NCBI GenBank assembly: GCA_049317265.1
Contig: JBMOIP010000022.1
Span: 1-64,000, forward strand
Source: CAIVAT01 sp049317265
GTDB taxonomy: Bacteria; Bacteroidota; Bacteroidia; Bacteroidales; FEN-979
Direction: 5' to 3'
DNA length: 64,000 nucleotides
Positions within the stretch are counted from its first letter, which is position 1; each line of letters opens with the position of its first letter. A program made the translations under genes and the position numbers. Under the pieces are notes generated by a model. The model did no database searches and had not been told where the DNA came from. It saw only the letters and a program-made list of their open reading frames with translations. Below are positions 35,540-44,002 of this stretch, piece after piece.

Positions 35540-36873
35540 GCCGAATCCTGGTCAGGAACGGAACCCTGGTTGATGCAAGTGATTCTTGCAAAGAAGACCT
35601 GCTCATTGAAAACGGAAAAATCTTAACCCGGGGAAAGGTTGACAATGCTATTTCAGGAGATTGTCTCGAAATTGATGCATCCGGGAAATATATCATCCCC
35701 GGGGGAATTGACCCCCATGTTCACCTTGCCCTTCCGACTCCTGCGGGAAAATCGTGTGATGATTTCAAATCTGGAAGTGTAGCTGCATTGGCCGGTGGAA
35801 CTACCTGTTTCATGGATTTTGTCACACCAAAGCGTGGACAGTCCCTCATGAATGCATTGAAACTTCGCAGGGCAGAGGCATCTGAAAGCCTTACCGGATG
35901 CGGACTTCATATGGGTATCAGTGAATGGAACCCGGCCATAGCGGCAGAGATCATCCCCAGCATGGAAACACATGGGATCAGGTCGTTCAAAGCCTACCTG
36001 GCCTATAAGGAGTCTATCGGGATCGGGTACGACGATTTATCGGAACTGATGCAGATCGTTGGTCCTGCAGGCGGACTGGTCATGGTGCATTGTGAAGATG
36101 GGGAGATGATCAGCCGGCTGCAAAGAGAGTTGCTGAGTGAAGGAAAAACCCGGCCTTGTTATCATGCCCTTTCGCATCCTCCGGAGGCAGAGATTATAGC
36201 CATCAGAAAGGTTATCGAACTTTCGGCCAGGACAGGCTGCCCTGTTTATATTGTTCACATTTCGACCCGGCAGGGAGTTGAAATGGTTGCCGCGGCCAAA
36301 AGAGATGGGCTCAAAGTGTTTGCCGAGACTTGTCCGCACTATCTCCTGTTCGATGATGGTGTTTATGATCCCGGGCTGGATGACTGGAAGGTTATGCCCT
36401 ACGTACTCTCCCCGCCAATCAGGAAAAAAACGGACCAGCAGAGACTATGGCAAGGGTTATCGGATGGAACTTTCGATGTGGTGGCTACCGACCATTGCCC
36501 GTTTAACCTTCACGGGCAGAAAGACAAGGGAATAAAGAATTTTACCAGGATCCCCAATGGCGCAGGAGGCATACGGCACCGGTTGAAATTGCTCTATACG
36601 TATGGTGTATTGCCTGGAAAAATTTCCATCAACAAGTTTGTTGCTCTTACTTCAACCCGTCCGGCTGAGATCTTCGGTTTGGGACACTGTAAAGGGACAC
36701 TACTTCCCGGCTATGATGCTGATATCATGATCTGGAATCCCAACCTGAAGGAAATAATTTCAGTGACGGATCAGCCACGAACCTGCGACTCAGAAATTTA
36801 CGAAGGTTTTGCCATCCATGGAGGCCCTGATACGGTAATCCTTTCAGGCAAAATCGTCAATCGTCAATCATAA
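35521..36873 (+). CDS. hyuA: Dihydropyrimidinase/hydantoinase-type amidohydrolase
   Basis: 450 residues with the complete binuclear-zinc set: GGIDPHVHL (H66, H68), carboxylated Lys candidate K157 in RSFKAYLAYKES, H186-type MVHCEDGEMI, IVHISTRQG, and ATDHCPF (Asp near 320). Family length is normal. It hydrolyses a cyclic ureide, in this cluster presumably one formed from xanthine. It overlaps ssnA by 19 bases. Its last codons (NRQS and the stop) fall in a 'CGTCAAT' repeat that runs to the convergent ygeW gene. Confidence 0.9.
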   Translation: MEKNEVSRILVRNGTLVDASDSCKEDLLIENGKILTRGKVDNAISGDCLEIDASGKYIIPGGIDPHVHLALPTPAGKSCDDFKSGSVAALAGGTTCFMDFVTPKRGQSLMNALKLRRAEASESLTGCGLHMGISEWNPAIAAEIIPSMETHGIRSFKAYLAYKESIGIGYDDLSELMQIVGPAGGLVMVHCEDGEMISRLQRELLSEGKTRPCYHALSHPPEAEIIAIRKVIELSARTGCPVYIVHISTRQGVEMVAAAKRDGLKVFAETCPHYLLFDDGVYDPGLDDWKVMPYVLSPPIRKKTDQQRLWQGLSDGTFDVVATDHCPFNLHGQKDKGIKNFTRIPNGAGGIRHRLKLLYTYGVLPGKISINKFVALTSTRPAEIFGLGHCKGTLLPGYDADIMIWNPNLKEIISVTDQPRTCDSEIYEGFAIHGGPDTVILSGKIVNRQS

Positions 36874-36884
36874 AATCGTCAATC
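36851..36884. repeat. 'AAATCGTCAATC' dispersed repeat over the hydantoinase stop codon
   Basis: AAATCGTCAATCGTCAATCA and then AAATCGTCAATC surround the stop codon at 36871-36873. This is the only DNA between the convergent hydantoinase and ygeW genes, and no terminator is visible. Confidence 0.55.
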
Positions 36885-36888
36885 AGGA

Positions 36889-38082
36889 TCACGCAATCCT
36901 GCTTTTGCTCTTGTGTTCGATCTGCCTGAGCAACCGTGCAGGATCTTTAAAACGGTTGGTAAGCATCATGGCCGCAATGATATAAGGTTTGTAACCAGCC
37001 TGTTTATAAAGAGGAATGCGGTAGCGTTCAAAAACGGTAGCGGCTACTTCTCCCTCCGTGCATGAAACACCGGAGATATCTGCCGGGAGGCAATGCATGT
37101 ACAATGCCTTTCCTTCGTTGGTCAACTTCATTTTATCTTCTGTACACTCCCAGTTCTTATATTTTGCATTGTTGGCCAGGCACTCTTTTTCCAACCCTTT
37201 CAGTCCGTCATGGTCGCTCTTCCTGAGAAGTTCTGTTCTGCGCTGCATCACATGGAATGGCGCCCAACTTTTAGGATAGACGATGTCGGCACCGGAAAAT
37301 GCCTCTTCCATGGTGTTGACTACCCTGAAATTTCCACCACTCTCCTTCGCCTGTTTTCCGGCAAGTTCCACCACATCGGGGATAAGTCCGTAACCTTCCG
37401 GGAAGGCCAAGTCAACCTCCATCCCGAGCCGGGTCATCAAGCCAATGATGCCTTGAGGAACAGATAAGGGTTTACCATAGCTGGGAGAGTAGGCCCAGGT
37501 CATGGCGATCTTTTTGCCCTGTAAATTTTCAAGCGAACCAAAAACCGATTTCAGATGCAATAAATCGGCCATCGATTGAGTCGGATGGTCGATGTCGCAC
37601 TGAAGGTTGATAATACCGGGGCGCTGGGGTAATACGCCATCAGCGAATGCTTCATCGAGTGCGGCACCCACTTCGCGCATATAAGCGTTACCGGCACCGA
37701 GGAACATGTCGTCGCGGATGCCAATGATGTCGCTGAGGAAGGAGATCATCGCCGAGGTTTCACGGACAGTTTCACCGTGGGCGATCTGCGATTTGCCTTC
37801 GTCGAGATCCTGGACTGCAAGTCCCAGCAGATTAGCGGCGGAGGCAAAAGAGAAGCGCGTACGGGTCGAGTTATCGCGAAACTGCGAGATGGCAAGTCCT
37901 GAATCGAAGCAACGGGAAGAGATGTTCCGGTCGCGGAGCATCTTCAGGTCTTCAGCCACAGTAAGTATTGTTTCGAGGTCCTCACGGCTCTTTTCCCAGG
38001 TGAGGAGGAAGTCTTTGCCGTAGAGCCCGGCAGAGACAGCATCTGGCCCTGTGGCCAGTTCATGGATGGTTGTGTTGGGCAT
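36889..38082 (-). CDS. ygeW: Knotted carbamoyltransferase YgeW
   Basis: 397 residues from the ATG at 38082; a longer frame to 38136 runs into repeat sequence. It has the carbamoyl-phosphate loop STRTR (72-76), HPTQSMADLLHL (about 165), and HCLPAD near 335 with the substrate loop, as in aspartate/ornithine carbamoyltransferases. The sequence around GLYGKDFLLTWEKS and SWAPFHVMQRRTELL is that of YgeW. It probably works in the phosphorolytic direction, removing carbamoyl from a ureido intermediate to give carbamoyl phosphate and hence ATP. It lies 96 bases upstream of ygeY, with two palindromes between. Confidence 0.93.
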   Translation of the reverse strand: MPNTTIHELATGPDAVSAGLYGKDFLLTWEKSREDLETILTVAEDLKMLRDRNISSRCFDSGLAISQFRDNSTRTRFSFASAANLLGLAVQDLDEGKSQIAHGETVRETSAMISFLSDIIGIRDDMFLGAGNAYMREVGAALDEAFADGVLPQRPGIINLQCDIDHPTQSMADLLHLKSVFGSLENLQGKKIAMTWAYSPSYGKPLSVPQGIIGLMTRLGMEVDLAFPEGYGLIPDVVELAGKQAKESGGNFRVVNTMEEAFSGADIVYPKSWAPFHVMQRRTELLRKSDHDGLKGLEKECLANNAKYKNWECTEDKMKLTNEGKALYMHCLPADISGVSCTEGEVAATVFERYRIPLYKQAGYKPYIIAAMMLTNRFKDPARLLRQIEHKSKSRIA

Positions 38083-38125
38083 ATTGGGTTGTGTTTTGAT
38101 TAGAAGGTGGAGACGGGGCACGTTG

Positions 38126-38177
38126 AGACGGGGCATGCCCCGTCTTTACATTGCTGAGACGGGGCATGCCCCGTCTC
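38126..38177. repeat. Two perfect GC-rich palindromes between ygeY and ygeW
   Basis: AGACGGGGCATGCCCCGTCT occurs at 38126-38145, and again at 38157-38176 within a 22-base perfect palindrome (38156-38177). A partial third copy, GAGACGGGGCA, lies at 38110-38120. The second abuts the ygeY stop codon at 38179. No T-run follows, so they are not ordinary terminators; a strong hairpin could stabilise upstream ygeY mRNA or uncouple ygeW expression. Confidence 0.8.
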
Positions 38178-38178
38178 T

Positions 38179-39372
38179 CTACTCTGATAGATAGTAGGCC
38201 AGCGCGGTATAGAAAGCCGAGGCTGCCACCAGGTCGCTCACCGGTACCTTTTCGTTGGGGGCATGGGCCAGCACTTCATTGCCAGGGCCGAAGCCGATGC
38301 AGGGGATTTTATAATATCCGTTGATCGTTACTCCGTTGGTGGAAAAGGTCCATTTGTCGGTAACAGGTTCTTTCTCAAACAGCCCGGCAAAGGCTTCCTG
38401 TGCACGAACAACCAGGTGGTGATCCTCTTCAATTTTCCAGGTAGGATAATACTTTTCCATGCCATAGCGAAGTCCGGTATAGGCTGTTTCTTCGTACTGC
38501 AGTACTTCGATCTCCGCCTCCAGGTCTTTAAGGCACTCGCTGATCTCAGCCACGGCTGATTCCTTGGTTTCGCCCCAGGTGAGCCTGCGGTCGAGGTGAA
38601 TGCGGGCGTAGTCGGCAACTGCACATAATGAAGGACTTCCGGAGATAAATTCGGAGATGGTAACGCTCCCTTTTCCAAGGAAATCATCCGATTTAAGGCG
38701 TTCGTTCAGCTTTTCGATCTCCAGGCAGGCGCGGGAAGCCATGTAGATCGCGTTTTTGCCGCGTTCCGGCGCCGATCCGTGGGAGGATATTCCCCTGAAA
38801 GAGACGGTAATTTCCATTCTTCCGCGGTGTCCGCGGTAAATATTAAGGTTGGTAGGCTCGGTGATGACCACAAAATCAGGAACGATCTTCTCCTCCTCCA
38901 CGATGTACTTCCAGCAAAGCCCGTCGCAATCTTCTTCAATGACTGTTCCCGTGAAATAGATCGTAAGGTCGCGGTCGAAAGCGAGTTCTTTCAGGATCCT
39001 TCCAGCAGTGACGAAGGCAGCAGGGCCGCCTTTCTGATCAACCGTTCCCCGGCCATGGACAAAACCGCCGCTGATCTCTCCCGAAAAGGGATCGCTGGTC
39101 CAGTTGGCAAGGTTTCCTGTATCAACCGTGTCAATATGGCCATCGAATGCCAGTATTTTAGCGCCGTTTCCGATGCGGCCTATTACATTTCCCAGCCCGT
39201 CGGTACGCACTTCGTCAAAACCGGCTTCCAGCATCTGGCGTTTCAACTCTTCGGCCATGGCTTGTTCTCCAAGACTGAGTGATTTTATTTTAACGAGTTT
39301 TGAGAGGTTTCCCGCGGTATAATCTTTATAGGATTCAGCAAGTGAGTTGATTTTTAAAAGCAGTTCTTCCAA
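38179..39372 (-). CDS. ygeY: YgeY family M20-type metallohydrolase
   Basis: A 397-residue M20 peptidase-family enzyme. Metal and catalytic residues: H79 and D81 in FDGHIDTVD, D112 in GRGTVDQKGG, E146-E147 in GTVIEEDCDG, and His in LAHAPNEKVP near the C-terminus. The dimerisation lid domain is in the middle (about 180-290). YgeY is linked to selenium- and molybdenum-dependent purine breakdown and is thought to cleave a ureido or amide bond of a late intermediate. It is transcribed ahead of ygeW. Confidence 0.92.
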   Translation of the reverse strand: MEELLLKINSLAESYKDYTAGNLSKLVKIKSLSLGEQAMAEELKRQMLEAGFDEVRTDGLGNVIGRIGNGAKILAFDGHIDTVDTGNLANWTSDPFSGEISGGFVHGRGTVDQKGGPAAFVTAGRILKELAFDRDLTIYFTGTVIEEDCDGLCWKYIVEEEKIVPDFVVITEPTNLNIYRGHRGRMEITVSFRGISSHGSAPERGKNAIYMASRACLEIEKLNERLKSDDFLGKGSVTISEFISGSPSLCAVADYARIHLDRRLTWGETKESAVAEISECLKDLEAEIEVLQYEETAYTGLRYGMEKYYPTWKIEEDHHLVVRAQEAFAGLFEKEPVTDKWTFSTNGVTINGYYKIPCIGFGPGNEVLAHAPNEKVPVSDLVAASAFYTALAYYLSE

Positions 39373-39461
39373 AGTTCAGTGAATTTAGTTGTTAAAGCAG
39401 CCGGTAAAGTTACAAATCTTCGTTGTATTCCTTGTTATATTGGTATCTGCTGCTGTAAAAA

Positions 39462-40982
39462 TCAGATGTAGTTTTCATTCATTCGCCTGATGCGCTGGTT
39501 TTTGCGTGACTGATAACGGCCCATCCCGTAACCAATGATCAAAAGGATCGGGAGGAGAAAGTTGAGGTATTTCAGCATGGCCTTTTTCCCATCTTCCATC
39601 TGGTCGATGGGGCGTGAGGTAATCTCTTTGGTGCGCAGGTCGATCAGCCCGGTATCGTCTGATAACCAGTCGATAGAGTTGACCATAAGGTTAAGGTTGT
39701 CGGGCGGGATCTGCCTGGCCTGCTGGCCCTCTCCGTTGGAAGGGAAGTCGCCGTCGGAAATCACGATCATCCTGGAGGTCATACCCCCGGAAAGTTTTCC
39801 CTGCACAAGTGCGCATACGGTGAGCCCGGAACGCGGGAAGTCCTGCAACTGCCAGTTCCGGTTGATGTTAAAGGTTAATGGTGGATTTTCCGTTCCCGAC
39901 TTGTCCGAAGTTGTGGCCAGCGAGGTGAAGGTTATATCTCCCCCGGGCGATGTGAAATCGATGGAACTGACAAACTGGAACAACACAGAGGTGAGTCCTT
40001 TGGTCACCGGGTGATCGGCGAATTTCGTGATGATGGGGAGATAAGGAAATCTCAGGTTCGACTGAAAAGTCATGTAACCCTGCTGCTGATTCACGGTGAC
40101 ACTTCCGCAGTTCTGGTCGACGATGAAGTTGGGGTTGACTTTGACACCCTTGGTCAGCAACCACTGCTCCAGGCCGGTTTTCAGCTCCGTTCCTGAAGCG
40201 GTCTGCAGGTCCCCGTTGACCCTGTTCATGGCGATGCAGATGCTTTTCCCGGTTGACAGGAATTCATCGAGTTTTGCCAGGTGGGCCGGGGGAAAGCTGT
40301 CACGGGGACTGATGATGACCAGCGTTTTGTAGTTGGCCAGGTTGACGGAAACCTGGTCAAGGTTCACCGGTTCAGCATCATAGAGGACCATGAGTGTTTG
40401 CATTACCTGGGCCAGTGCATTTGGAGAAGTCTCTCCATGTCCTGTGACGATTCCAACCTTTGGCTTATTTTCAACGGTCATCTTTTTGATGCTGGTGGAG
40501 AGGCTGTATTCCATGGCCGATCCGGCCTGGATGAACGGGATGACCTCTTTCTTGTCACCGTAATGAACCACCGCCCCCATGTAGGCCTTCTGCTGCTTCA
40601 CCTGGTCTTTTTCCCGCACGTTGATCAGTACAGGGTTGATTCCCTCCTGCATCGTTTTTTGTTCGGTTGCGTCATCTTTATTCGGGTTGGTGAATTCGAA
40701 AACAACTTTTCCTTTCGAACGGTTGGAATATTCGATGAGCTCCTCCCTGAAATCACGCCTGAGCTGGGAAAACTGCTGCGGCAGCTCCTCGCTGATGTAT
40801 GCTGTTACAGTAACCGGCTGCTTCAGCGAGCCAAGGATGTTCTTCGTGGCTTCACTGAGGGTATACCTTTTGTCGGCGGTAAAATCAAGCCGGAGAAAGA
40901 AACGGTCAGCAAGGAGATTGACTAAAATGATCACCCCGATTATCATTAATATGTAGGTATAAATCGATTTATTGCTCTTCAT
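39462..40982 (-). CDS. gldG: GldG-like ABC transporter auxiliary protein
   Basis: 506 residues. One N-terminal (IYTYILMIIGVIILVNLLADRFF) and one C-terminal (LKYLNFLLPILLIIGYGMGRYQ) membrane helix flank a large periplasmic region containing the GldG/IFT-like ABC auxiliary fold (RRDFREELIEYSNRSKGKVVFEF, VGIVTGHGE). It is third in gldA-gldF-gldG. In Flavobacterium these genes are needed for gliding; in non-gliding Bacteroidota their role is unclear. The spacing to gldF is 38 bases. Confidence 0.85.
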   Translation of the reverse strand: MKSNKSIYTYILMIIGVIILVNLLADRFFLRLDFTADKRYTLSEATKNILGSLKQPVTVTAYISEELPQQFSQLRRDFREELIEYSNRSKGKVVFEFTNPNKDDATEQKTMQEGINPVLINVREKDQVKQQKAYMGAVVHYGDKKEVIPFIQAGSAMEYSLSTSIKKMTVENKPKVGIVTGHGETSPNALAQVMQTLMVLYDAEPVNLDQVSVNLANYKTLVIISPRDSFPPAHLAKLDEFLSTGKSICIAMNRVNGDLQTASGTELKTGLEQWLLTKGVKVNPNFIVDQNCGSVTVNQQQGYMTFQSNLRFPYLPIITKFADHPVTKGLTSVLFQFVSSIDFTSPGGDITFTSLATTSDKSGTENPPLTFNINRNWQLQDFPRSGLTVCALVQGKLSGGMTSRMIVISDGDFPSNGEGQQARQIPPDNLNLMVNSIDWLSDDTGLIDLRTKEITSRPIDQMEDGKKAMLKYLNFLLPILLIIGYGMGRYQSRKNQRIRRMNENYI

Positions 40983-41020
40983 GATGATATCCTGTTTAAT
41001 AGTTAAACAATTTCCCTGGA

Positions 41021-41746
41021 TTAATTTGAACCATGCCGCCTCGATAAAACCAGTTCGGTACCAAGGAGCCCGGCGAAAATGATGGAGAGAAAATAGAGGA
41101 TGTCTTTTGAGTCGATCACCCCCCGCGCCATCGATTCATAATGGGTGGCAAGGCTCAGGTAACCGAGCAGGCCGGCAAACCATCCTCCCGAACTGCTGCT
41201 GACAAGGCTGAAGATGAGATGGAAAAAGATCCCGATGAAAAGCGCAACCAGGAAGGCAACAATCTGGTTATTGGTTATGCTGCTGGTAAACAGGCCGATG
41301 CTGATATACGAAGCGCTCATAAAGAGCAACCCGAGGTAACCCATCATCACCGCACTGTGATCGATCTTGCCTATGCTGGCAACGGTTATGTAATAGGGAA
41401 GGGTGAGGGCAAGAGTAATACCTATGAGAAGGAATGCTGCCAGGAATTTTCCGGCAATGATCTGCCAGTCGCTCACAGGTTTTGTGACCAGCAACTCAAT
41501 GGTTCCCGATTTCTGCTCTTCCGACAGCAGGCCCATGGTAATGGCCGGGATGAAAAAAAAGAGGGTCCAGAAGGAGATGCCGAAAAAGGATTGCAGGCTT
41601 GCCTGCCCTACAAGGAAGATATCACTTCCGAAGATCCAGGTGAAAAAGCCGCTGAATCCGAGGAACAGTACGATCATGACATAGGCCATCAGTGAGTCGA
41701 AGAATGACCTTAGCTCTCTTTTTGTGATGATCCAGATCTTGTTCAT
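41021..41746 (-). CDS. gldF: GldF-like ABC-2 permease
   Basis: 241 residues from the ATG at 41746 (MNKIWIITKRELRSFFDSLMAYV, the usual ABC-2 permease beginning); 19 earlier in-frame codons look spurious. Six hydrophobic segments. It has the GLLSEEQKSGTIELLVTKPVSDWQIIAGKF signature of the GldF/NosY group. It partners the GldA ATPase upstream and GldG downstream. Confidence 0.87.
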   Translation of the reverse strand: MNKIWIITKRELRSFFDSLMAYVMIVLFLGFSGFFTWIFGSDIFLVGQASLQSFFGISFWTLFFFIPAITMGLLSEEQKSGTIELLVTKPVSDWQIIAGKFLAAFLLIGITLALTLPYYITVASIGKIDHSAVMMGYLGLLFMSASYISIGLFTSSITNNQIVAFLVALFIGIFFHLIFSLVSSSSGGWFAGLLGYLSLATHYESMARGVIDSKDILYFLSIIFAGLLGTELVLSRRHGSN

Positions 41747-41807
41747 ATACGTTAATATTTCAATTTTAGTTGAGTGAATTGTTGTTTGTTGATGTATGGT
41801 CAAAATG

Positions 41808-42740
41808 TTAGTTGGTAATCGTCAGATCGCGGAACACCTCTTCAAGTTTACGCTCTACCGGGGTCATCTCCGTGAGCGACCATCCTTTCTCCACACACAG
41901 CCTGAAGATGGCTTTACGCGAATTCATGGCTGCCTTGCTTTGCACTTCAAAAGCCTGGGTGTATTGTGGGAGAACATCGACGAGTTCAACGGTTTCAAGA
42001 CCCTGGAGGCTCCGGTAAATCTCTTCATGGATGCCATCTTCGATGGTCACTTTAACGATCTCCTTGTCCTGGGCCTGTTTCCGAAGGGTGTTTGCTGTGC
42101 CGTCAGCCACCAGCTTGCCTTTGCTGATGATCAGGATACGGTCGCACGTGGCTTCCACTTCAGCAAGGATATGAGAACTGAGAATAACAGTCTTTTCGCG
42201 GCCAATTCTCTTGATGAGCTCCCTGATCTCTACGATCTGGTTGGGGTCGAGTCCTGAGGTCGGCTCATCGAGGATGAGGATTTCGGGATCATGGATCAGG
42301 GCCTGTGCAAGACCGACACGTTGCTGGTAACCCTTGGAGAGTTCGTTGATTTTTTTGTATTTTTCGCTTTTCAGGCCACAAACCTGCACCATCTCAAATA
42401 TGCGGTCATGTATTCTGGATGCCGGCACACCCTGGATTTCGGCCACAAACCGGAGGTAGTCGATCACCGGCATATCCTTGTAGAGCGGATTCGTCTCAGG
42501 AAGGTAACCAATGTGTTTTTTCACAGCCTCAGGATTTGCTTTTACTGAAATGCCCCCAACCTTCACATCACCTTCATTAGGTGCCATAAAGCAGGTGATG
42601 ATTTTCATGGTGGTCGTTTTCCCGGCACCGTTCGGTCCCAGGAAGCCGACAATCTCACCGGTATCCACCTTGAACGAGATGCTGTCGACCGCCTTCTGAA
42701 ATCCATAAATTTTCGTCAGATTTTCAACACTTACTTCCAT
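41808..42740 (-). CDS. gldA: GldA-like ABC ATPase
   Basis: 310 residues. Walker A GPNGAGKTT near residue 36, signature region LSKGYQQRVGLAQALIHDPE, Walker B ILILDEPTSGLD, H-loop ILSSH. The C-terminal 90 residues form the extra domain of GldA-type ATPases. It is the first gene of gldAFG, with a strong -7 box about 43 bases upstream. Confidence 0.9.
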   Translation of the reverse strand: MEVSVENLTKIYGFQKAVDSISFKVDTGEIVGFLGPNGAGKTTTMKIITCFMAPNEGDVKVGGISVKANPEAVKKHIGYLPETNPLYKDMPVIDYLRFVAEIQGVPASRIHDRIFEMVQVCGLKSEKYKKINELSKGYQQRVGLAQALIHDPEILILDEPTSGLDPNQIVEIRELIKRIGREKTVILSSHILAEVEATCDRILIISKGKLVADGTANTLRKQAQDKEIVKVTIEDGIHEEIYRSLQGLETVELVDVLPQYTQAFEVQSKAAMNSRKAIFRLCVEKGWSLTEMTPVERKLEEVFRDLTITN

Positions 42741-42782
42741 AAGTAGTTCATTTTAAATGGATGATGAAAAATAAAATCGGGC

Positions 42783-42791
42783 GCAAAAATA
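42783..42791 (-). promoter_or_regulatory. -7 box of the gldAFG promoter
   Basis: TATTTTTGC on the minus strand, an exact TAnnTTTGC match about 43 bases before the gldA ATG. It lies only 15 bases past the stop of the upstream RND adaptor gene. Confidence 0.5.
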
Positions 42792-42805
42792 AAAAAAAAG
42801 TTATT

Positions 42806-43999
42806 TCAGCAGCTCATCTCCCCTGCATTTTTTTTTGCTGACAGCAAGTTGTAGGCTCCTTTGATAACAACCCTGGAGCTCTTCAAATCAAACCCTGTCG
42901 GTAGCCTCACTTCGCTGAAACCGTTATCCGTTACCCCTTTCTGAATTTCAACCATCCTGTATTCAGTGAATTGCTTCCCGTTCTCCTCCTTGTTCCGGCT
43001 GAAAACGAAAATGTAGTCTTTGTCATCGAAGCTTACAATCGCCTCCGAAGGAAGCGAGGCCACCTGGTTCGCAGATGCCTCAATCGTAGCATTGACGTAC
43101 ATTCCCGGCATCAGGTTCTTGCATTGCTCGGTAACGGTTGCATATACTTTATAGGTCTTGTCGGCACTGACCGACCTGCCGGTCTGCGAAATCACCGCAT
43201 CGTGCTGCTCGGTCTCGTTGTTGATGAAGAAACGGATCCGCTGCCCGGCCGTTACTTTATCAGCATCTTTCTCAAAAAGCGTAAGTTCCAGGTAGAGCTT
43301 ATCGCTGTTAACGATCTCAAAAAGGACATCGGTAGGCGCTACATATTTTCCAATATTGATGTTCACCGACTTTACAAAGCCGGAAATCGGGGAAACCACT
43401 GCAACTGAACTGCTGATATCATCCTCATGTAAGTTAGCCGGATTGATGCCGATCAGCGCCAGTTTCTGCTCCAGGGCTTTAACTTTAGCCTTCAGGCTTT
43501 TGTATTCGGCGGTGACTTTCTGCAGGTTTTGCTGTGAATAGACATCTTCCTTATAGAGTTCCGTGTGTCGTTTAAATTCAGCTTCTGCAAATTCCAGGCT
43601 GCTCTTCGCTTCAAGGTAATTTTGCTGAACATCAACGAAATCCTGATTTTCCAGGATGGCCAGTGTTTGTCCCTTTTTTACTGCATTCCCGGGCATCAGC
43701 ATGGCACTTTTGACAAAACCGCCAAAGGGCATGCAAACCGTTGCAAGATTCTCAGGGGATACCCCGACCGATCCGTTTACCTTGAGGTTGCCACTGAGTG
43801 AACGCAACTCAATGGTTCCTGTTTCAATACCTGCCAGTTTGATCTGGTCGTCTCTCAATTCAACGATATCCGGTGGTAAATTCTCTTCAGACTCAGTTTC
43901 CGGATTGGCTTTTTTCCCTCCGGTACATGAGACCAGAAGAAACAGGAGTAACATAATGGTTAGTGAGGAAGTGATTCGGTTTAAAGAGTTGTTTTTCAT
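42806..43999 (-). CDS. RND efflux periplasmic adaptor lipoprotein (CzcB/CusB-like)
   Basis: 397 residues with a lipoprotein signal (LLLFLLVSC, Cys at about 25). It has the membrane-fusion-protein plan: lipoyl halves (GGFVKSAMLMPGNAVKKGQTLAILEN and SPISGFVKSVNINIGKYV), a coiled-coil hairpin between them (VQQNYLEAKSSLEFAEAEFKRHTELYKEDVYSQQNLQKV) and a beta-barrel (LYLELTLFEKDADKVTAGQRI). It starts 3 bases after the pump gene stop, so the two are an operon. It links the inner-membrane pump to the outer-membrane channel. Confidence 0.9.
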   Translation of the reverse strand: MKNNSLNRITSSLTIMLLLFLLVSCTGGKKANPETESEENLPPDIVELRDDQIKLAGIETGTIELRSLSGNLKVNGSVGVSPENLATVCMPFGGFVKSAMLMPGNAVKKGQTLAILENQDFVDVQQNYLEAKSSLEFAEAEFKRHTELYKEDVYSQQNLQKVTAEYKSLKAKVKALEQKLALIGINPANLHEDDISSSVAVVSPISGFVKSVNINIGKYVAPTDVLFEIVNSDKLYLELTLFEKDADKVTAGQRIRFFINNETEQHDAVISQTGRSVSADKTYKVYATVTEQCKNLMPGMYVNATIEASANQVASLPSEAIVSFDDKDYIFVFSRNKEENGKQFTEYRMVEIQKGVTDNGFSEVRLPTGFDLKSSRVVIKGAYNLLSAKKNAGEMSC

Positions 44000-44002
44000 A
44001 CT

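Noticed and set aside
38083..38136. Upstream extension of ygeW to an ATG at 38136
   Set aside because: It reads through the palindromic repeat region and adds no conserved sequence; the ATG at 38082 matches the YgeW beginning.
41141..41695. Long open frame opposite gldF
   Set aside because: It is a charged, low-complexity mirror of the hydrophobic gldF sequence and is not recognised as any protein.
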